NCBI GenBank assembly: GCA_964057225.1
Contig: OZ059896.1
Span: 5,456,001-5,520,000 of the forward strand
Direction: 5' to 3'
Origin: Auanema rhodensis
Lineage: Eukaryota; Nematoda; Chromadorea; Rhabditida; Rhabditidae
DNA: 64,000 nucleotides
Positions 22,551 to 36,700 of the stretch are shown in pieces. Made by a program: the position numbers and the translations under genes. The notes under the pieces were generated by a model. The model saw only the letters and a program-made list of their open reading frames with translations, made no database searches and was not told where the DNA came from. The number at the start of each line of letters is the position of its first letter. Positions within the stretch are counted from its first letter, which is position 1.

Positions 22551-25007
22551 TTGAAAAATGATGCATTAGTGTATGTTGAGTTTCCATGTACACTCAACAT
22601 TGCTTCCAAAAACATTTTGACAAAAATTTTCCCGAAAAATTTCAAAATAATTTCACAAAAAGTAGATGTTTTTAGATTCCTTTTTTCAAGACAAAGACGA
22701 TGGACATTGTTATTCAACAAAAAAATTAATTCTTCAGGGTGAAAATCGAGGATATAAGTGTGAACTTATATCAGTTGATATCTCGGTGCATTTTTAAGCT
22801 AGCGCAAATCTGATAACACAGATCGACGCAGCTTAAAAATCCGCATCGAATGCACTATACTACATTAAGAAAAGCTTAATACAAAAATTAGTTATGATCG
22901 TTTGAAAAATGATGCATTAGTGTATGTTGAGTTTCCATGTACACTCAACATTGCTTCCAAAAACATTTTGACAAAAATTTTCCCGAAAAATTTCAAAATA
23001 ATTTCACAAAAAGTAGATGTTTTTAGATTTCTTTTTTCAAGACAAAGACGATGGACATTGTTATTCAACAAAAAAATTAATTCTTCAGGGTGAAAATCGA
23101 GGATATAAGTGTGAACTTATATCAGTTGATATCTCGGTGCATTTTTAAGCTAGCGCAAATCTGATAACACAGATCGACGCAGCTTAAAAATCCACATCGA
23201 ATGCACTATACTACATTGGGAAACACTCAATACAAACATTAGTTATGATCGTTTGAAAAATGATGCATTAGTGTATGTTGAGTTTCCATGTACACTCAAC
23301 ATTGCTTCCAAAAACATTTTGACAAAAATTTTCCCGAAAAATTTCAAAATAATTTCACAAAAAGTAGATGTTTTTAGATTCCTTTTTTCAAGACAAAGAC
23401 GATAGACATTGTTATTCAACAAAAAAATTAATTCTTCAGGGTGAAAATCGAGGATATAAGTGTGAACCTATATCAGTTGATATCTCGGTGCATTTTCAAG
23501 CTAGCGCAAAACTGATAACACAGATCGACGCAGCTTAAAAATCCGCATCGAATGCACTATACTACATGGAGAAACGCTCAATACAAAAATTAGTTATGAT
23601 CGTTTGAAAAATGATGCATTAGTGTATGTTGAGTTTCCATGTACACTCAACAATGCTTCCAAAAACATTTTGACAAAAATTTTCCCGAAAAATTTCAAAA
23701 TAATTTCACAAAAAGTAGATGTTTTTAGATTTCTTTTTTCAAGACAAAGACGATGGACATTGTTATTCAACAAAAAAATTAATTCTTCAGGGTGAAAATC
23801 GAGGATATAAGTGTGAACTTATATCAGTTGATATCTCGGTGCATTTTTAAGCTAGCGCAAATCTGATAACACAGATCGACGCAGCTTAAAAATCCACATC
23901 GAATGCACTATACTACATTGGGAAACACTCAATACAAACATTAGTTATGATCGTTTGAAAAATGATGCATTAGTGTATGTTGAGTTTCCATGTACACTCA
24001 ACATTGCTTCCAAAAACATTTTGACAAAAATTTTCCCGAAAAATTTCAAAATAATTTCACAAAAAGTAGATGTTTTTAGATTCCTTTTTTCAAGACAAAG
24101 ACGATGGACATTGTTATTCAACAAAAAAATTAATTCTTCAGGGTGAAAATCGAGGATATAAGTGTGAACCTATATCAGTTGATATCTCGGTGCATTTTCA
24201 AGCTAGCGCAAATCTGATAACACAGATCGACGCAGCTTAAAAATCCGCATCGAATGCACTATACTACATGGAGAAACGCTCAATACAAAAATTAGTTATG
24301 ATCGTTTGAAAAATGATGCATTAGTGTATGTTGAGTTTCCATGTACACTCAACAATGCTTCCAAAAACATTTTGACAAAAATTTTCCCGAAAAATTTCAA
24401 AATAATTTCACAAAAAGTAGATGTTTTTAGATTCCTTTTTTCAAGACAAAGACGATGGACAATGTTATTCAACGAAAAAATTAATTCTTCACGGTGAAAA
24501 TCGAGGATATAAGTGTGAACCTATATCAGTTGATATCTCGGTGCATTTTCAAGCTAGCGCAAATCTGATAACACAGATCGACGCAGCTTAAAAATCCGCA
24601 TCGAATGCACTATACTACATGGAGAAACGCTCAATACAAAAATTAGTTATGATCGTTTGAAAAATGATGCATTAGTGTATGTTGAGTTTCCATGTACACT
24701 CAACAATGCTTCCAAAAACATTTTGACAAAAATTTTCCCGAAAAATTTCAAAATAATTTCACAAAAAGTAGATGTTTTTAGATTCCTTTTTTCAAGACAA
24801 AGACGATGGACATTGTTATTCAACAAAAAAATTAATTCTTCACGGTGAAAATCGAGGATATAAGTGTGAACCTATATCAGTTGATATCTCGGTGCATTTT
24901 CAAGCTAGCGCAAATCTGATAACACAGATCGACGCAGCTTAAAAATCCGCATCGAATGCACTATACTACATTAAGAAAAGCTTAATACAAAAATTAGTTA
25001 TGATCGT
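22551..25007 (+). repeat. Expanded 7-unit version of the 5-unit module
   Basis: The order is A (22551), A' (22902), B (23253), a C/A' chimera (23604), B (23955), C with ACAATG (24306) and C (24657). Two extra units relative to A-A'-B-C-C are explained by one unequal exchange between a C and an A' unit. Unit 23253 has GATAGACA, which puts a TAG in the open frame, and AAAACTGAT in its tail. Confidence 0.88.
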
Positions 25008-27113
25008 TTGAAAAATGATGCATTAGTGTATGTTGAGTTTCCATGTACACTCAACATTGCTTCCAAAAACATTTTGACAAAAATTTTCCCGAAAAATTTC
25101 AAAATAATTTCACAAAAAGTAGATGTTTTTAGATTCCTTTTTTCAAGACAAAGACGATGGACATTGTTATTCAACAAAAAAATTAATTCTTCAGGGTGAA
25201 AATCGAGGATATAAGTGTGAACTTATATCAGTTGATATCTCGGTGCATTTTTAAGCTAGCGCAAATCTGATAACACAGATCGACGCAGCTTAAAAATCCG
25301 CATCGAATGCACTATACTACATTAAGAAAAGCTTAATACAAAAATTAGTTATGATCGTTTGAAAAATGATGCATTAGTGTATGTTGAGTTTCCATGTACA
25401 CTCAACATTGCTTCCAAAAACATTTTGACAAAAATTTTCCCGAAAAATTTCAAAATAATTTCACAAAAAGTAGATGTTTTTAGATTTCTTTTTTCAAGAC
25501 AAAGACGATGGACATTGTTATTCAACAAAAAAATTAATTCTTCAGGGTGAAAATCGAGGATATAAGTGTGAACTTATATCAGTTGATATCTCGGTGCATT
25601 TTTAAGCTAGCGCAAATCTGATAACACAGTTCGACGCAGCTTAAAAATCCACATCGAATGCACTATACTACATTGGGAAACACTCAATACAAACATTAGT
25701 TATGATCGTTTGAAAAATGATGCATTAGTGTATGTTGAGTTTCCATGTACACTCAACATTGCTTCCAAAAACATTTTGACAAAAATTTTCCCGAAAAATT
25801 TCAAAATAATTTCACAAAAAGTAGATGTTTTTAGATTCCTTTTTTCAAGACAAAGACGATGGACATTGTTATTCAACAAAAAAATTAATTCTTCAGGGTG
25901 AAAATCGAGGATATAAGTGTGAACCTATATCAGTTGATATCTCGGTGCATTTTCAAGCTAGCGCAAATCTGATAACACAGATCGACGCAGCTTAAAAATC
26001 CGCATCGAATGCACTATACTACATGGAGAAACGCTCAATACAAAAATTAGTTATGATCGTTGGAAAAATGATGCATTAGTGTATGTTGAGTTTCCATGTA
26101 CACTCAACAATGCTTCCAAAAACATTTTGACAAAAATTTTCCCGAAAAATTTCAAAATAATTTCACAAAAAGTAGATGTTTTTAGATTCCTTTTTTCAAG
26201 ACAAAGACGATGGACAATGTTATTCAACGAAAAAATTAATTCTTCACGGTGAAAATCGAGGATATAAGTGTGAACCTATATCAGTTGATATCTCGGTGCA
26301 TTTTCAAGCTAGCGCAAATCTGATAACACAGATCGACGCAGCTTAAAAATCCGCATCGAATGCACTATACTACATGGAGAAACGCTCAATACAAAAATTA
26401 GTTATGATCGTTTGAAAAATGATGCATTAGTGTATGTTGAGTTTCCATGTACACTCAACATTGCTTCCAAAAACATTTTGACAAAAAGTTTCCCGAAAAA
26501 TTTCAAAATAATCTCACAAAAAGTAGATGTTTTTAGATTCCTTTTTTCAAGACAAAGACGATGGACAATGTTATTCAACGAAAAAATTAATTCTTCACGG
26601 TGAAAATCGAGGATATAAGTGTGAACCTATATCAGTTGATATCTCGGTGCATTTTCAAGCTAGCGCAAATCTGATAACACAGATCGACGCAGCTTAAAAA
26701 TCCGCATCGAATGCACTATACTACATGGAGAAACGCTCAATACAAAAATTAGTTATGATCGTTTGAAAAATGATGCATTAGTGTATGTTGAGTTTCCATG
26801 TACACTCAACAATGCTTCCAAAAACATTTTGACAAAAATTTTCCCGAAAAATTTCGAAATAATTTCACAAAAAGTAGATGTTTTTAGATTCCTTTTTTCA
26901 AGACAAAGACGATGGACATTGTTATTCAACAAAAAAATTAATTCTTCACGGTGAAAATCGAGGATATAAGTGTGAACCTATATCAGTTGATATCTCGGTG
27001 CATTTTCAAGCTAGCGCAAATCTGATAACACAGATCGACGCAGCTTAAAAATCCGCATCGAATGCACTATACTACATTAAGAAAAGCTTAATACAAAAAT
27101 TAGTTATGATCGT
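25008..27113 (+). repeat. 6-unit version of the module
   Basis: The order is A (25008), A' (25359), B (25710), C (26061), an additional patched unit (26412) and C (26763). Unit 26061 has TGG in place of the TTG at p1-3. Unit 26412 carries a segment typical of S units found about 28 kb to the right. Unit 26763 has TTTCGAAATAA. Confidence 0.88.
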
Positions 27114-30100
27114 TTGAAAAATGATGCATTAGTGTATGTTGAGTTTCCATGTACACTCAACATTGCTTCCAAAAACATTTTGACAAAAATTTTCCCGAAA
27201 AATTTCAAAATAATTTCACAAAAAGTAGATGTTTTTAGATTCCTTTTTTCAAGACAAAGACGATGGACATTGTTATTCAACAAAAAAATTAATTCTTCAG
27301 GGTGAAAATCGAGGATATAAGTGTGAACTTATATCAGTTGATATCTCGGTGCATTTTCAAGCTAGCGCAAATCTGATAACACAGATCGACGCAGCTTAAA
27401 AATCCGCATCGAATGCACTATACTACATTAAGAAAAGCTTAATACAAAAATTAGTTATGATCGTTTGAAAAATGATGCATTAGTGTATGTTGAGTTTCCA
27501 TGTACACTCAACATTGCTTCCAAAAACATTTTGACAAAAATTTTCCCGAAAAATTTCAAAATAATTTCACAAAAAGTAGATGTTTTTAGATTCCTTTTTT
27601 CAAGACAAAGACGATGGACATTGTTATTCAACAAAAAAATTAATTCTTCACGGTGAAAATCGAGGATATAAGTGTGAACCTATATCAGTTGATATCTCGG
27701 TGCATTTTCAAGCTAGCGCAAATCTGATAACAAAGATCGACGCAGCTTAAAAATCCGCATCGAATGCACTATACTACATTAAGAAAAGCTTAATACAAAA
27801 ATTAGTTATGATCGTTTGAAAAATGATGCATTAGTGTATGTTGAGTTTCCATGTACACTCAACATTGCTTCCAAAAACATTTTGACAAAAATTTTCCCGA
27901 AAAATTTCAAAATAATTTCACAAAAAGTAGATGTTTTTAGATTCCTTTTTTCAAGACAAAGACGATGGACATTGTTATTCAACAAAAAAATTAATTCTTC
28001 AGGGTGAAAATCGAGGATATAAGTGTGAACTTATATCAGTTGATATCTCGGTGCATTTTTAAGCTAGCGCAAATCTGATAACACAGATCGACGCAGCTTA
28101 AAAATCCGCATCGAATGTACTATACTACATCAAGAAACGCTCAATACAAAAATTAGTTATGATCGTTTGAAAAATGATGCATTAGTGTATGTTGAGTTTC
28201 CATGTACACTCAACAATGCTTCCAAAAACATTTTGACAAAAATTTTCCCGAAAAATTTCAAAATAATTTCACAAAAAGTAGATGTTTTTAGATTCCTTTT
28301 TTCAAGACAAAGACGATGGACATTGTTATTCAACAAAAAAATTAATTCTTCACGGTGAAAATCGAGGATATAAGTGTGAACCTATATCAGTTGATATCTC
28401 GGTGCATTTTCAAGCTAGCGCAAATCTGATAACACAGATCGACGCAGCTTAAAAATCCGCATCGAATGCACAATACTACATTAAGAAAAGCTTAATACAA
28501 AAATTAGTTATGATCGTTTGAAAAATGATGCATTAGTGTATGTTGAGTTTCCATGTACACTCAACATTGCTTCCAAAAACATTTTGACAAAAATTTTCCC
28601 GAAAAATTTCAAAATAATTTCACAAAAAGTAGATGTTTTTAGATTCCTTTTTTCAAGACAAAGACGATGGACATTGTTATTCAACAAAAAAATTAATTCT
28701 TCACGGTGAAAATCGAGGATATAAGTGTGAACTTATATCAGTTGATATCTCGGTGCATTTTTAAGCTAGCGCAAATCTGATAACACAGATCGACGCAGCT
28801 TAAAAATCCGCATCGAATGTACTATACTACATCAAGAAAAGCTTAATACAAAAATTAGTTATGATCGTTTGAAAAATGATGCATTAGTGTATGTTGAGTT
28901 TCCATGTACACTCAACAATGCTTCCAAAAACATTTTGACAAAAATTTTCCCGAAAAATTTCAAAATAATTTCACAAAAAGTAGATGTTTTTAGATTCCTT
29001 TTTTCAAGACAAAGACGATGGACATTGTTATTCAACAAAAAAATTAATTCTTCAGGGTGAAAATCGAGGATATAAGTGTGAACTTATATCAGTTGATATC
29101 TCGGTGCATTTTTAAGCTAGCGCAAATCTGATAACACAGATCGACGCAGCTTAAAAATCCGCATCGAATGTACTATACTACATCAAGAAACGCTCAATAC
29201 AAAAATTAGTTATGATCGTTTGAAAAATGATGCATTAGTGTATGTTGAGTTTCCATGTACACTCAACAATGCTTCCAAAAACATTTTGACAAAAATTTTC
29301 CCGAAAAATTTCAAAATAATTTCACAAAAAGTAGATGTTTTTAGATTCCTTTTTTCAAGACAAAGACGATGGACATTGTTATTCAACAAAAAAATTAATT
29401 CTTCACGGTGAAAATCGAGGATATAAGTGTGAACCTATATCAGTTGATATCTCGGTGCATTTTCAAGCTAGCGCAAATCTGATAACACAGATCGACGCAG
29501 CTTAAAAATCCGCATCGAATGCACAATACTACATTAAGAAAAGCTTAATACAAAAATTAGTTATGATCGTTTGAAAAATGATGCATTAGTGTATGTTGAG
29601 TTTCCATGTACACTCAACATTGCTTCCAAAAACATTTTGACAAAAATTTTCCCGAAAAATTTCAAAATAATTTCACAAAAAGTAGATGTTTTTAGATTCC
29701 TTTTTTCAAGACAAAGACGATGGACATTGTTATTCAACAAAAAAATTAATTCTTCACGGTGAAAATCGAGGATATAAGTGTGAACTTATATCAGTTGATA
29801 TCTCGGTGCATTTTTAAGCTAGCGCAAATCTGATAACACAGATCGACGCAGCTTAAAAATCCGCATCGAATGTACTATACTACATCAAGAAAAGCTTAAT
29901 ACAAAAATTAGTTATGATCGTTTGAAAAATGATGCATTAGTGTATGTTGAGTTTCCATGTACACTCAACAATGCTTCCAAAAACATTTTGACAAAAATTT
30001 TCCCGAAAAATTTCAAAATAATTTCACAAAAAGTAGATGTTTTTAGATTCCTTTTTTCAAGACAAAGACGATGGACATTGTTATTCAACAAAAAAATTAA

Positions 30101-30623
30101 TTCTTCACGGTGAAAATCGAGGATATAAGTGTGAACCTATATCAGTTGATATCTCGGTGCATTTTTAAGCTAGCGCAAATCTGATAACACAGATCGACGC
30201 AGCTTAAAAATCCGCATCGAATGCACTATACTACATTAAGAAAAGCTTAATACAAAAATTAGTTATGATCGTTTGAAAAATGATGCATTAGTGTATGTTG
30301 AGTTTCCATGTACACTCAACATTGCTTCCAAAAACATTTTGACAAAAATTTTCCCGAAAAATTTCAAAATAATTTCACAAAAAGTAGATGTTTTTAGATT
30401 CCTTTTTTCAAGACAAAGACGATGGACATTGTTATTCAACAAAAAAATTAATTCTTCACGGTGAAAATCGAGGATATAAGTGTGAACCTATATCAGTTGA
30501 TATCTCGGTGCATTTTCAAGCTAGCGCAAATCTGATAACACAGATCGACGCAGCTTAAAAATCCGCATCGAATGCACTATACTACATTAAGAAAAGCTTA
30601 ATACAAAAATTAGTTATGATCGT
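27114..30623 (+). repeat. A/C block with a tandem 3-unit repeat
   Basis: Unit 27465 has the rare AACAAAGATC tail. Units 28167, 28518, 28869 and then 29220, 29571, 29922 form two copies of a 1053-bp trimer, marked by GTACTATAC with ATCAAG leaders and by GCACAATAC before the middle unit. Units 28518 and 29571 are recombinant R-T-T. Unit 30273 is an ordinary A unit in the R-C-C state. Confidence 0.87.
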
Positions 30624-33600
30624 TTGAAAAATGATGCATTAGTGTATGTTGAGTTTCCATGTACACTCAACATTGCTTCCAAAAACATTTTGACAAAAAT
30701 TTTCCCGAAAAATTTCAAAATAATTTCACAAAAAGTAGATGTTTTTAGATTCCTTTTTTCAAGACAAAGACGATGGACATTGTTATTCAACAAAAAAATT
30801 AATTCTTCAGGGTGAAAATCGAGGATATAAGTGTGAACTTATATCAGTTGATATCTCGGTGCATTTTTAAGCTAGCGCAAATCTGATAACACAGATCGAC
30901 GCAGCTTAAAAATCCGCATCGAATGCACTATACTACATTAAGAAAAGCTTAATACAAAAATTAGTTATGATCGTTTGAAAAATGATGCATTAGTGTATGT
31001 TGAGTTTCCATGTACACTCAACATTGCTTCCAAAAACATTTTGACAAAAATTTTCCCGAAAAATTTCAAAATAATTTCACAAAAAGTAGATGTTTTTAGA
31101 TTTCTTTTTTCAAGACAAAGACGATGGACATTGTTATTCAACAAAAAAATTAATTCTTCAGGGTGAAAATCGAGGATATAAGTGTGAACTTATATCAGTT
31201 GATATCTCGGTGCATTTTTAAGCTAGCGCAAATCTGATAACACAGATCGACGCAGCTTAAAAATCCACATCGAATGCACTATACTACATTGGGAAACACT
31301 CAATACAAACATTAGTTATGATCGTTTGAAAAATGATGCATTAGTGTATGTTGAGTTTCCATGTACACTCAACATTGCTTCCAAAAACATTTTGACAAAA
31401 ATTTTCCCGAAAAATTTCAAAATAATTTCACAAAAAGTAGATGTTTTTAGATTCCTTTTTTCAAGACAAAGACAATGGACATTGTTATTCAACAAAAAAA
31501 TTAATTCTTCAGGGTGAAAATCGAGGATATAAGTGTGAACCTATATCAGTTGATATCTCGGTGCATTTTCAAGCTAGCGCAAATCTGATAACACAGATCG
31601 ACGCAGCTTAAAAATCCGCATCGAATGCACTATACTACATGGAGAAACGCTCAATACAAAAATTAGTTATGATCGTTTGAAAAATGATGCATTAGTGTAT
31701 GTTGAGTTTCCATGTACACTCAACAATGCTTCCAAAAACATTTTGACAAAAATTTTCCCGAAAAATTTCAAAATAATTTCACAAAAAGTAGATGTTTTTG
31801 GATTCTTTTTTTCAAGACAAAGACGATGGACATTGTTATTCAACAAAAAAATTAATTCTTCACGGTGAAAATCGAGGATATAAGTGTGAACCTATATCAG
31901 TTGATATCTCGGTGCATTTTCAAGCTAGCGCAAATCTGATAACACAGATCGACGCAGCTTAAAAATCCGCATCGAATGCACTATACTACATGGAGAAACG
32001 CTCAATACAAAAATTAGTTATGATCGTTTGAAAAATGATGCATTAGTGTATGTTGAGTTTCCATGTACACTCAACAATGCTTCCAAAAACATTTTGACAA
32101 AAATTTTCCCGAAAAATTTCAGAATAAATTTACAAAAAGTAGATGTTTTTAGATTCCTTTTTTCAAGACAAAGACGATGGACATTGTTATTCAACAAAAA
32201 AATTAATTCTTCACGGTGAAAATCGAGGATATAAGTGTGAACCTATATCAGTTGATATCTCGGTGCATTTTCAAGCTAGCGCAAATCTGATAACACAGAT
32301 CGACGCAGCTTAAAAATCCGCATCGAATGTACTATACTACATCAAGAAACGCTCAATACAAAATTTAGTTATGATCGTTTGAAAAATGATGCATTAGTGT
32401 ATGTTGAGTTTCCATGTACACTCAACAATGCTTCCAAAAACATTTTGACAAAAATTTTCCCGAAAAATTTCAAAATAATTTCACAAAAAGTAGATGTTTT
32501 TAGATTCTTTTTTTCAAGACAAAGACGATGGACATTGTTATTCAACAAAAAAATTAATTCTTCACGGTGAAAATCGAGGATATAAGTGTGAACCTATATC
32601 AGTTGATATCTCGGTGCATTTTCAAGCTAGCGCAAATCTGATAACACAGATCGACGCAGCTTAAAAATCCGCATCGAATGCACTATACTACATGGAGAAA
32701 CGCTCAATACAAAAATTAGTTATGATCGTTTGAAAAATGATGCATTAGTGTATGTTGAGTTTCCATGTACACTCAACAATGCTTCCAAAAACATTTTGAC
32801 AAAAATTTTCCCGAAAAATTTCAGAATAAATTTACAAAAAGTAGATGTTTTTAGATTCCTTTTTTTCAAGACAAAGACGATGGACATTGTTATTCAACAA
32901 AAAAATTAATTCTTCACGGTGAAAATCGAGGATATAAGTGTGAACCTATATCAGTTGATATCTCGGTGCATTTTCAAGCTAGCGCAAATCTGATAACACA
33001 GATCGACGCAGCTTAAAAATCCGCATCGAATGCACTATACTACATTAAGAAACGCTCAATACAAAAATTAGTTATGATTGTTTGAAAAATGATGCATTAG
33101 TGTATGTTGAGTTTCCATGTACACTCAACATTGCTTCCAAAAACATTTTGACAAACATTTTCCCGAAAAATTTCAGAATAAATTTACAAAAAGTAGATGT
33201 TTTTAGATTCCTTTTTTCAAGACAAAGACGATGGACATTGTTATTCAACAAAAAAATTAATTCTTCACGGTGAAAATCGAGGATATAAGTGTGAACCTAT
33301 ATCAGTTGATATCTCGGTGCATTTTCAAGCTAGCGCAAATCTGATAACACAGATCGACGCAGCTTAAAAATCCGCATCGAATGCACTATACTACATGGAG
33401 AAACGCTCAATACAAAAATTAGTTATGATCGTTTGAAAAATGATGCATTAGTGTATGTTGAGTTTCCATGTACACTCAACAATGCTTCCAAAAACATTTT
33501 GACAAAAATTTTCCCGAAAAATTTCAAAATAATTTCACAAAAAGTAGATGTTTTTAGATTCCTTTTTTCAAGACAAAGACGATGGACAATGTTATTCAAC

Positions 33601-33783
33601 GAAAAAATTAAATCTTCAGGGTGAAAATCGAGGATATAAGTGTGAACCTATATCAGTTGATATCTCGGTGCATTTTCAAGCTAGCGCAAATCTGATAACA
33701 CAGATCGACGCAGCTTAAAAATCCGCATCGAATGCACTATACTACATTAAGAAAAGCTTAATACAAAAATTAGTTATGATCGT
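30624..33783 (+). repeat. Module remnant followed by first NIF units
   Basis: Units 30624 (A), 30975 (A') and 31326 (B, with GACAATGG) start the 5-unit module; 31677 is a C unit with TTTTTGGATTC. Units 32028, 32730 and 33082 carry CAGAATAAATTTAC, the NIF signature. Unit 32379 has an ATCAAG leader and AAATTTAG. Unit 33433 is an MK unit (ACAATG, AACGAAA, ATTAAATC, CAGGG). Confidence 0.86.
32730..33081 (+). repeat. 352-bp unit with T7 run
   Basis: The T run at p131-136 has seven T in place of six. It is the only unit after 5704 whose length departs from 351 bp. Confidence 0.85.
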
Positions 33784-36700
33784 TTGAAAAATGATGCATT
33801 AGTGTATGTTGAGTTTCCATGTACACTCAACATTGCTTCCAAAAACATTTTGACAAAAATTTTCCCGAAAAATTTCAAAATAATTTCACAAAAAGTAGAT
33901 GTTTTTAGATTCCTTTTTTCAAGACAAAGACGATGGACATTGTTATTCAACAAAAAAATTAATTCTTCAGGGTGAAAATCGAGGATATAAGTGTGAACTT
34001 ATATCAGTTGATATCTCGGTGCATTTTTAAGCTAGCGCAAATCTGATAACACAGATCGACGCAGCTTAAAAATCCGCATCGAATGCACTATACTACATTA
34101 AGAAAAGCTTAATACAAAAATTAGTTATGATCGTTTGAAAAATGATGCATTAGTGTATGTTGAGTTTCCATGTACACTCAACATTGCTTCCAAAAACATT
34201 TTGACAAAAATTTTCCCGAAAAATTTCAAAATAATTTCACAAAAAGTAGATGTTTTTAGATTTCTTTTTTCAAGACAAAGACGATGGACATTGTTATTCA
34301 ACAAAAAAATTAATTCTTCAGGGTGAAAATCGAGGATATAAGTGTGAACTTATATCAGTTGATATCTCGGTGCATTTTTAAGCTAGCGCAAATCTGATAA
34401 CACAGATCGACGCAGCTTAAAAATCCACATCGAATGCACTATACTACATTGGGAAACACTCAATACAAACATTAGTTATGATCGTTTGAAAAATGATGCA
34501 TTAGTGTATGTTGAGTTTCCATGTACACTCAACATTGCTTCCAAAAACATTTTGACAAAAATTTTCCCGAAAAATTTCAAAATAATTTCACAAAAAGTAG
34601 ATGTTTTTAGATTCCTTTTTTCAAGACAAAGACGATGGACATTGTTATTCAACAAAAAAATTAATTCTTCAGGGTGAAAATCGAGGATATAAGTGTGAAC
34701 CTATATCAGTTGATATCTTGGTGCATTTTCAAGCTAGCGCAAATCTGATAACACAGATCGACGCAGCTTAAAAATCCGCATCGAATGCACTATACTACAT
34801 GGAGAAACGCTCAATACAAAAATTAGTTATGATCGTTTGAAAAATGATGCATTAGTGTATGTTGAGTTTCCATGTACACTCAACAATGCTTCCAAAAACA
34901 TTTTGACAAAAATTTTCCCGAAAAATTTCAAAATAATTTCACAAAAAGTAGATGTTTTTAGATTCCTTTTTTCAAGACAAAGACGATGGACAATGTTATT
35001 CAACGAAAAAATTAAATCTTCAGGGTGAAAATCGAGGATATAAGTGTGAACCTATATCAGTTGATATCTCGGTGCATTTTCAAGCTAGCGCAAATCTGAT
35101 AACACAGATCGACGCAGCTTAAAAATCCGCATCGAATGCACTATACTACATGGAGAAACGCTCAATACAAAAATTAGTTATGATCGTTTGAAAAATGATG
35201 CATTAGTGTATGTTGAGTTTCCATGTACACTCAACAATGCTTCCAAAAACATTTTGACAAAAATTTTCCCGAAAAATTTCAAAATAATTTCACAAAAAGT
35301 AGATGTTTTTAGATTCCTTTTTTCAAGACAAAGACGATGGACAATGTTATTCAACGAAAAAATTAAATCTTCAGGGTGAAAATCGAGGATATAAGTGTGA
35401 ACCTATATCAGTTGATATCTCGGTGCATTTTCAAGCTAGCGCAAATCTGATAACACAGATCTACGCAGCTTAAAAATCCGCATCGAATGCACTATACTAC
35501 ATGGAGAAACGCTCAATACAAAAATTAGTTATGATCGTTTGAAAAATGATGCATTAGTGTATGTTGAGTTTCCATGTACACTCAACAATGCTTCCAAAAA
35601 CATTTTGACAAAAATTTTCCCGAAAAATTTCAAAATAATTTCACAAAAAGTAGATGTTTTTAGATTCCTTTTTCCAAGACAAAGACGATGGACATTGTTA
35701 TTCAACAAAAAAATTAATTCTTCACGGTGAAAATCGAGGATATAAGTGTGAACCTATATCAGTTGATATCTCGGTGCATTTTCAAGCTAGCGCAAATCTG
35801 ATAACACAGATCGACGCAGCTTAAAAATCCGCATCGAATGCACTATACTACATTGGGAAACACTAAATACAAAAATTAGTTATGATCGTTTGAAAAATGA
35901 TGCATTAGTGTATGTTGAGTTTCCATGTACACTCAACAATGCTTCCAAAAACATTTTGACAAAAATTTTCCCGAAAAATTTCAAAATAATTTCACAAAAA
36001 GTAGATGTTTTTAGATTCCTTTTTTCAAGACAAAGACGATGGACAATGTTATTCAACGAAAAAATTAAATCTTCAGGGTGAAAATCGAGGATATAAGTGT
36101 GAACCTATATCAGTTGATATCTCGGTGCATTTTCAAGCTAGCGCAAATCTGATAACACAGATCGACGCAGCTTAAAAATCCGCATCGAATGCACTATACT
36201 ACATGGAGAAACGCTCAATACAAAAATTAGTTATGATCGTTTGAAAAATGATGCATTAGTGTATGTTGAGTTTCCATGTACACTCAACAATGCTTCCAAA
36301 AACATTTTGACAAAAATTTTCCCGAAAAATTTCAAAATAATTTCACAAAAAGTAGATGTTTTTAGATTCCTTTTTCCAAGACAAAGACGATGGACATTGT
36401 TATTCAACAAAAAAATTAATTCTTCACGGTGAAAATCGAGGATATAAGTGTGAACCTATATCAGTTGATATCTCGGTGCATTTTCAAGCTAGCGCAAATC
36501 TGATAACACAGATCGACGCAGCTTAAAAATCCGCATCGAATGCACTATACTACATTGGGAAACACTAAATACAAAAATTAGTTATGATCGTTTGAAAAAT
36601 GATGCATTAGTGTATGTTGAGTTTCCATGTACACTCAACAATGCTTCCAAAAACATTTTGACAAAAATTTTCCCGAAAAATTTCAAAATAATTTCACAAA

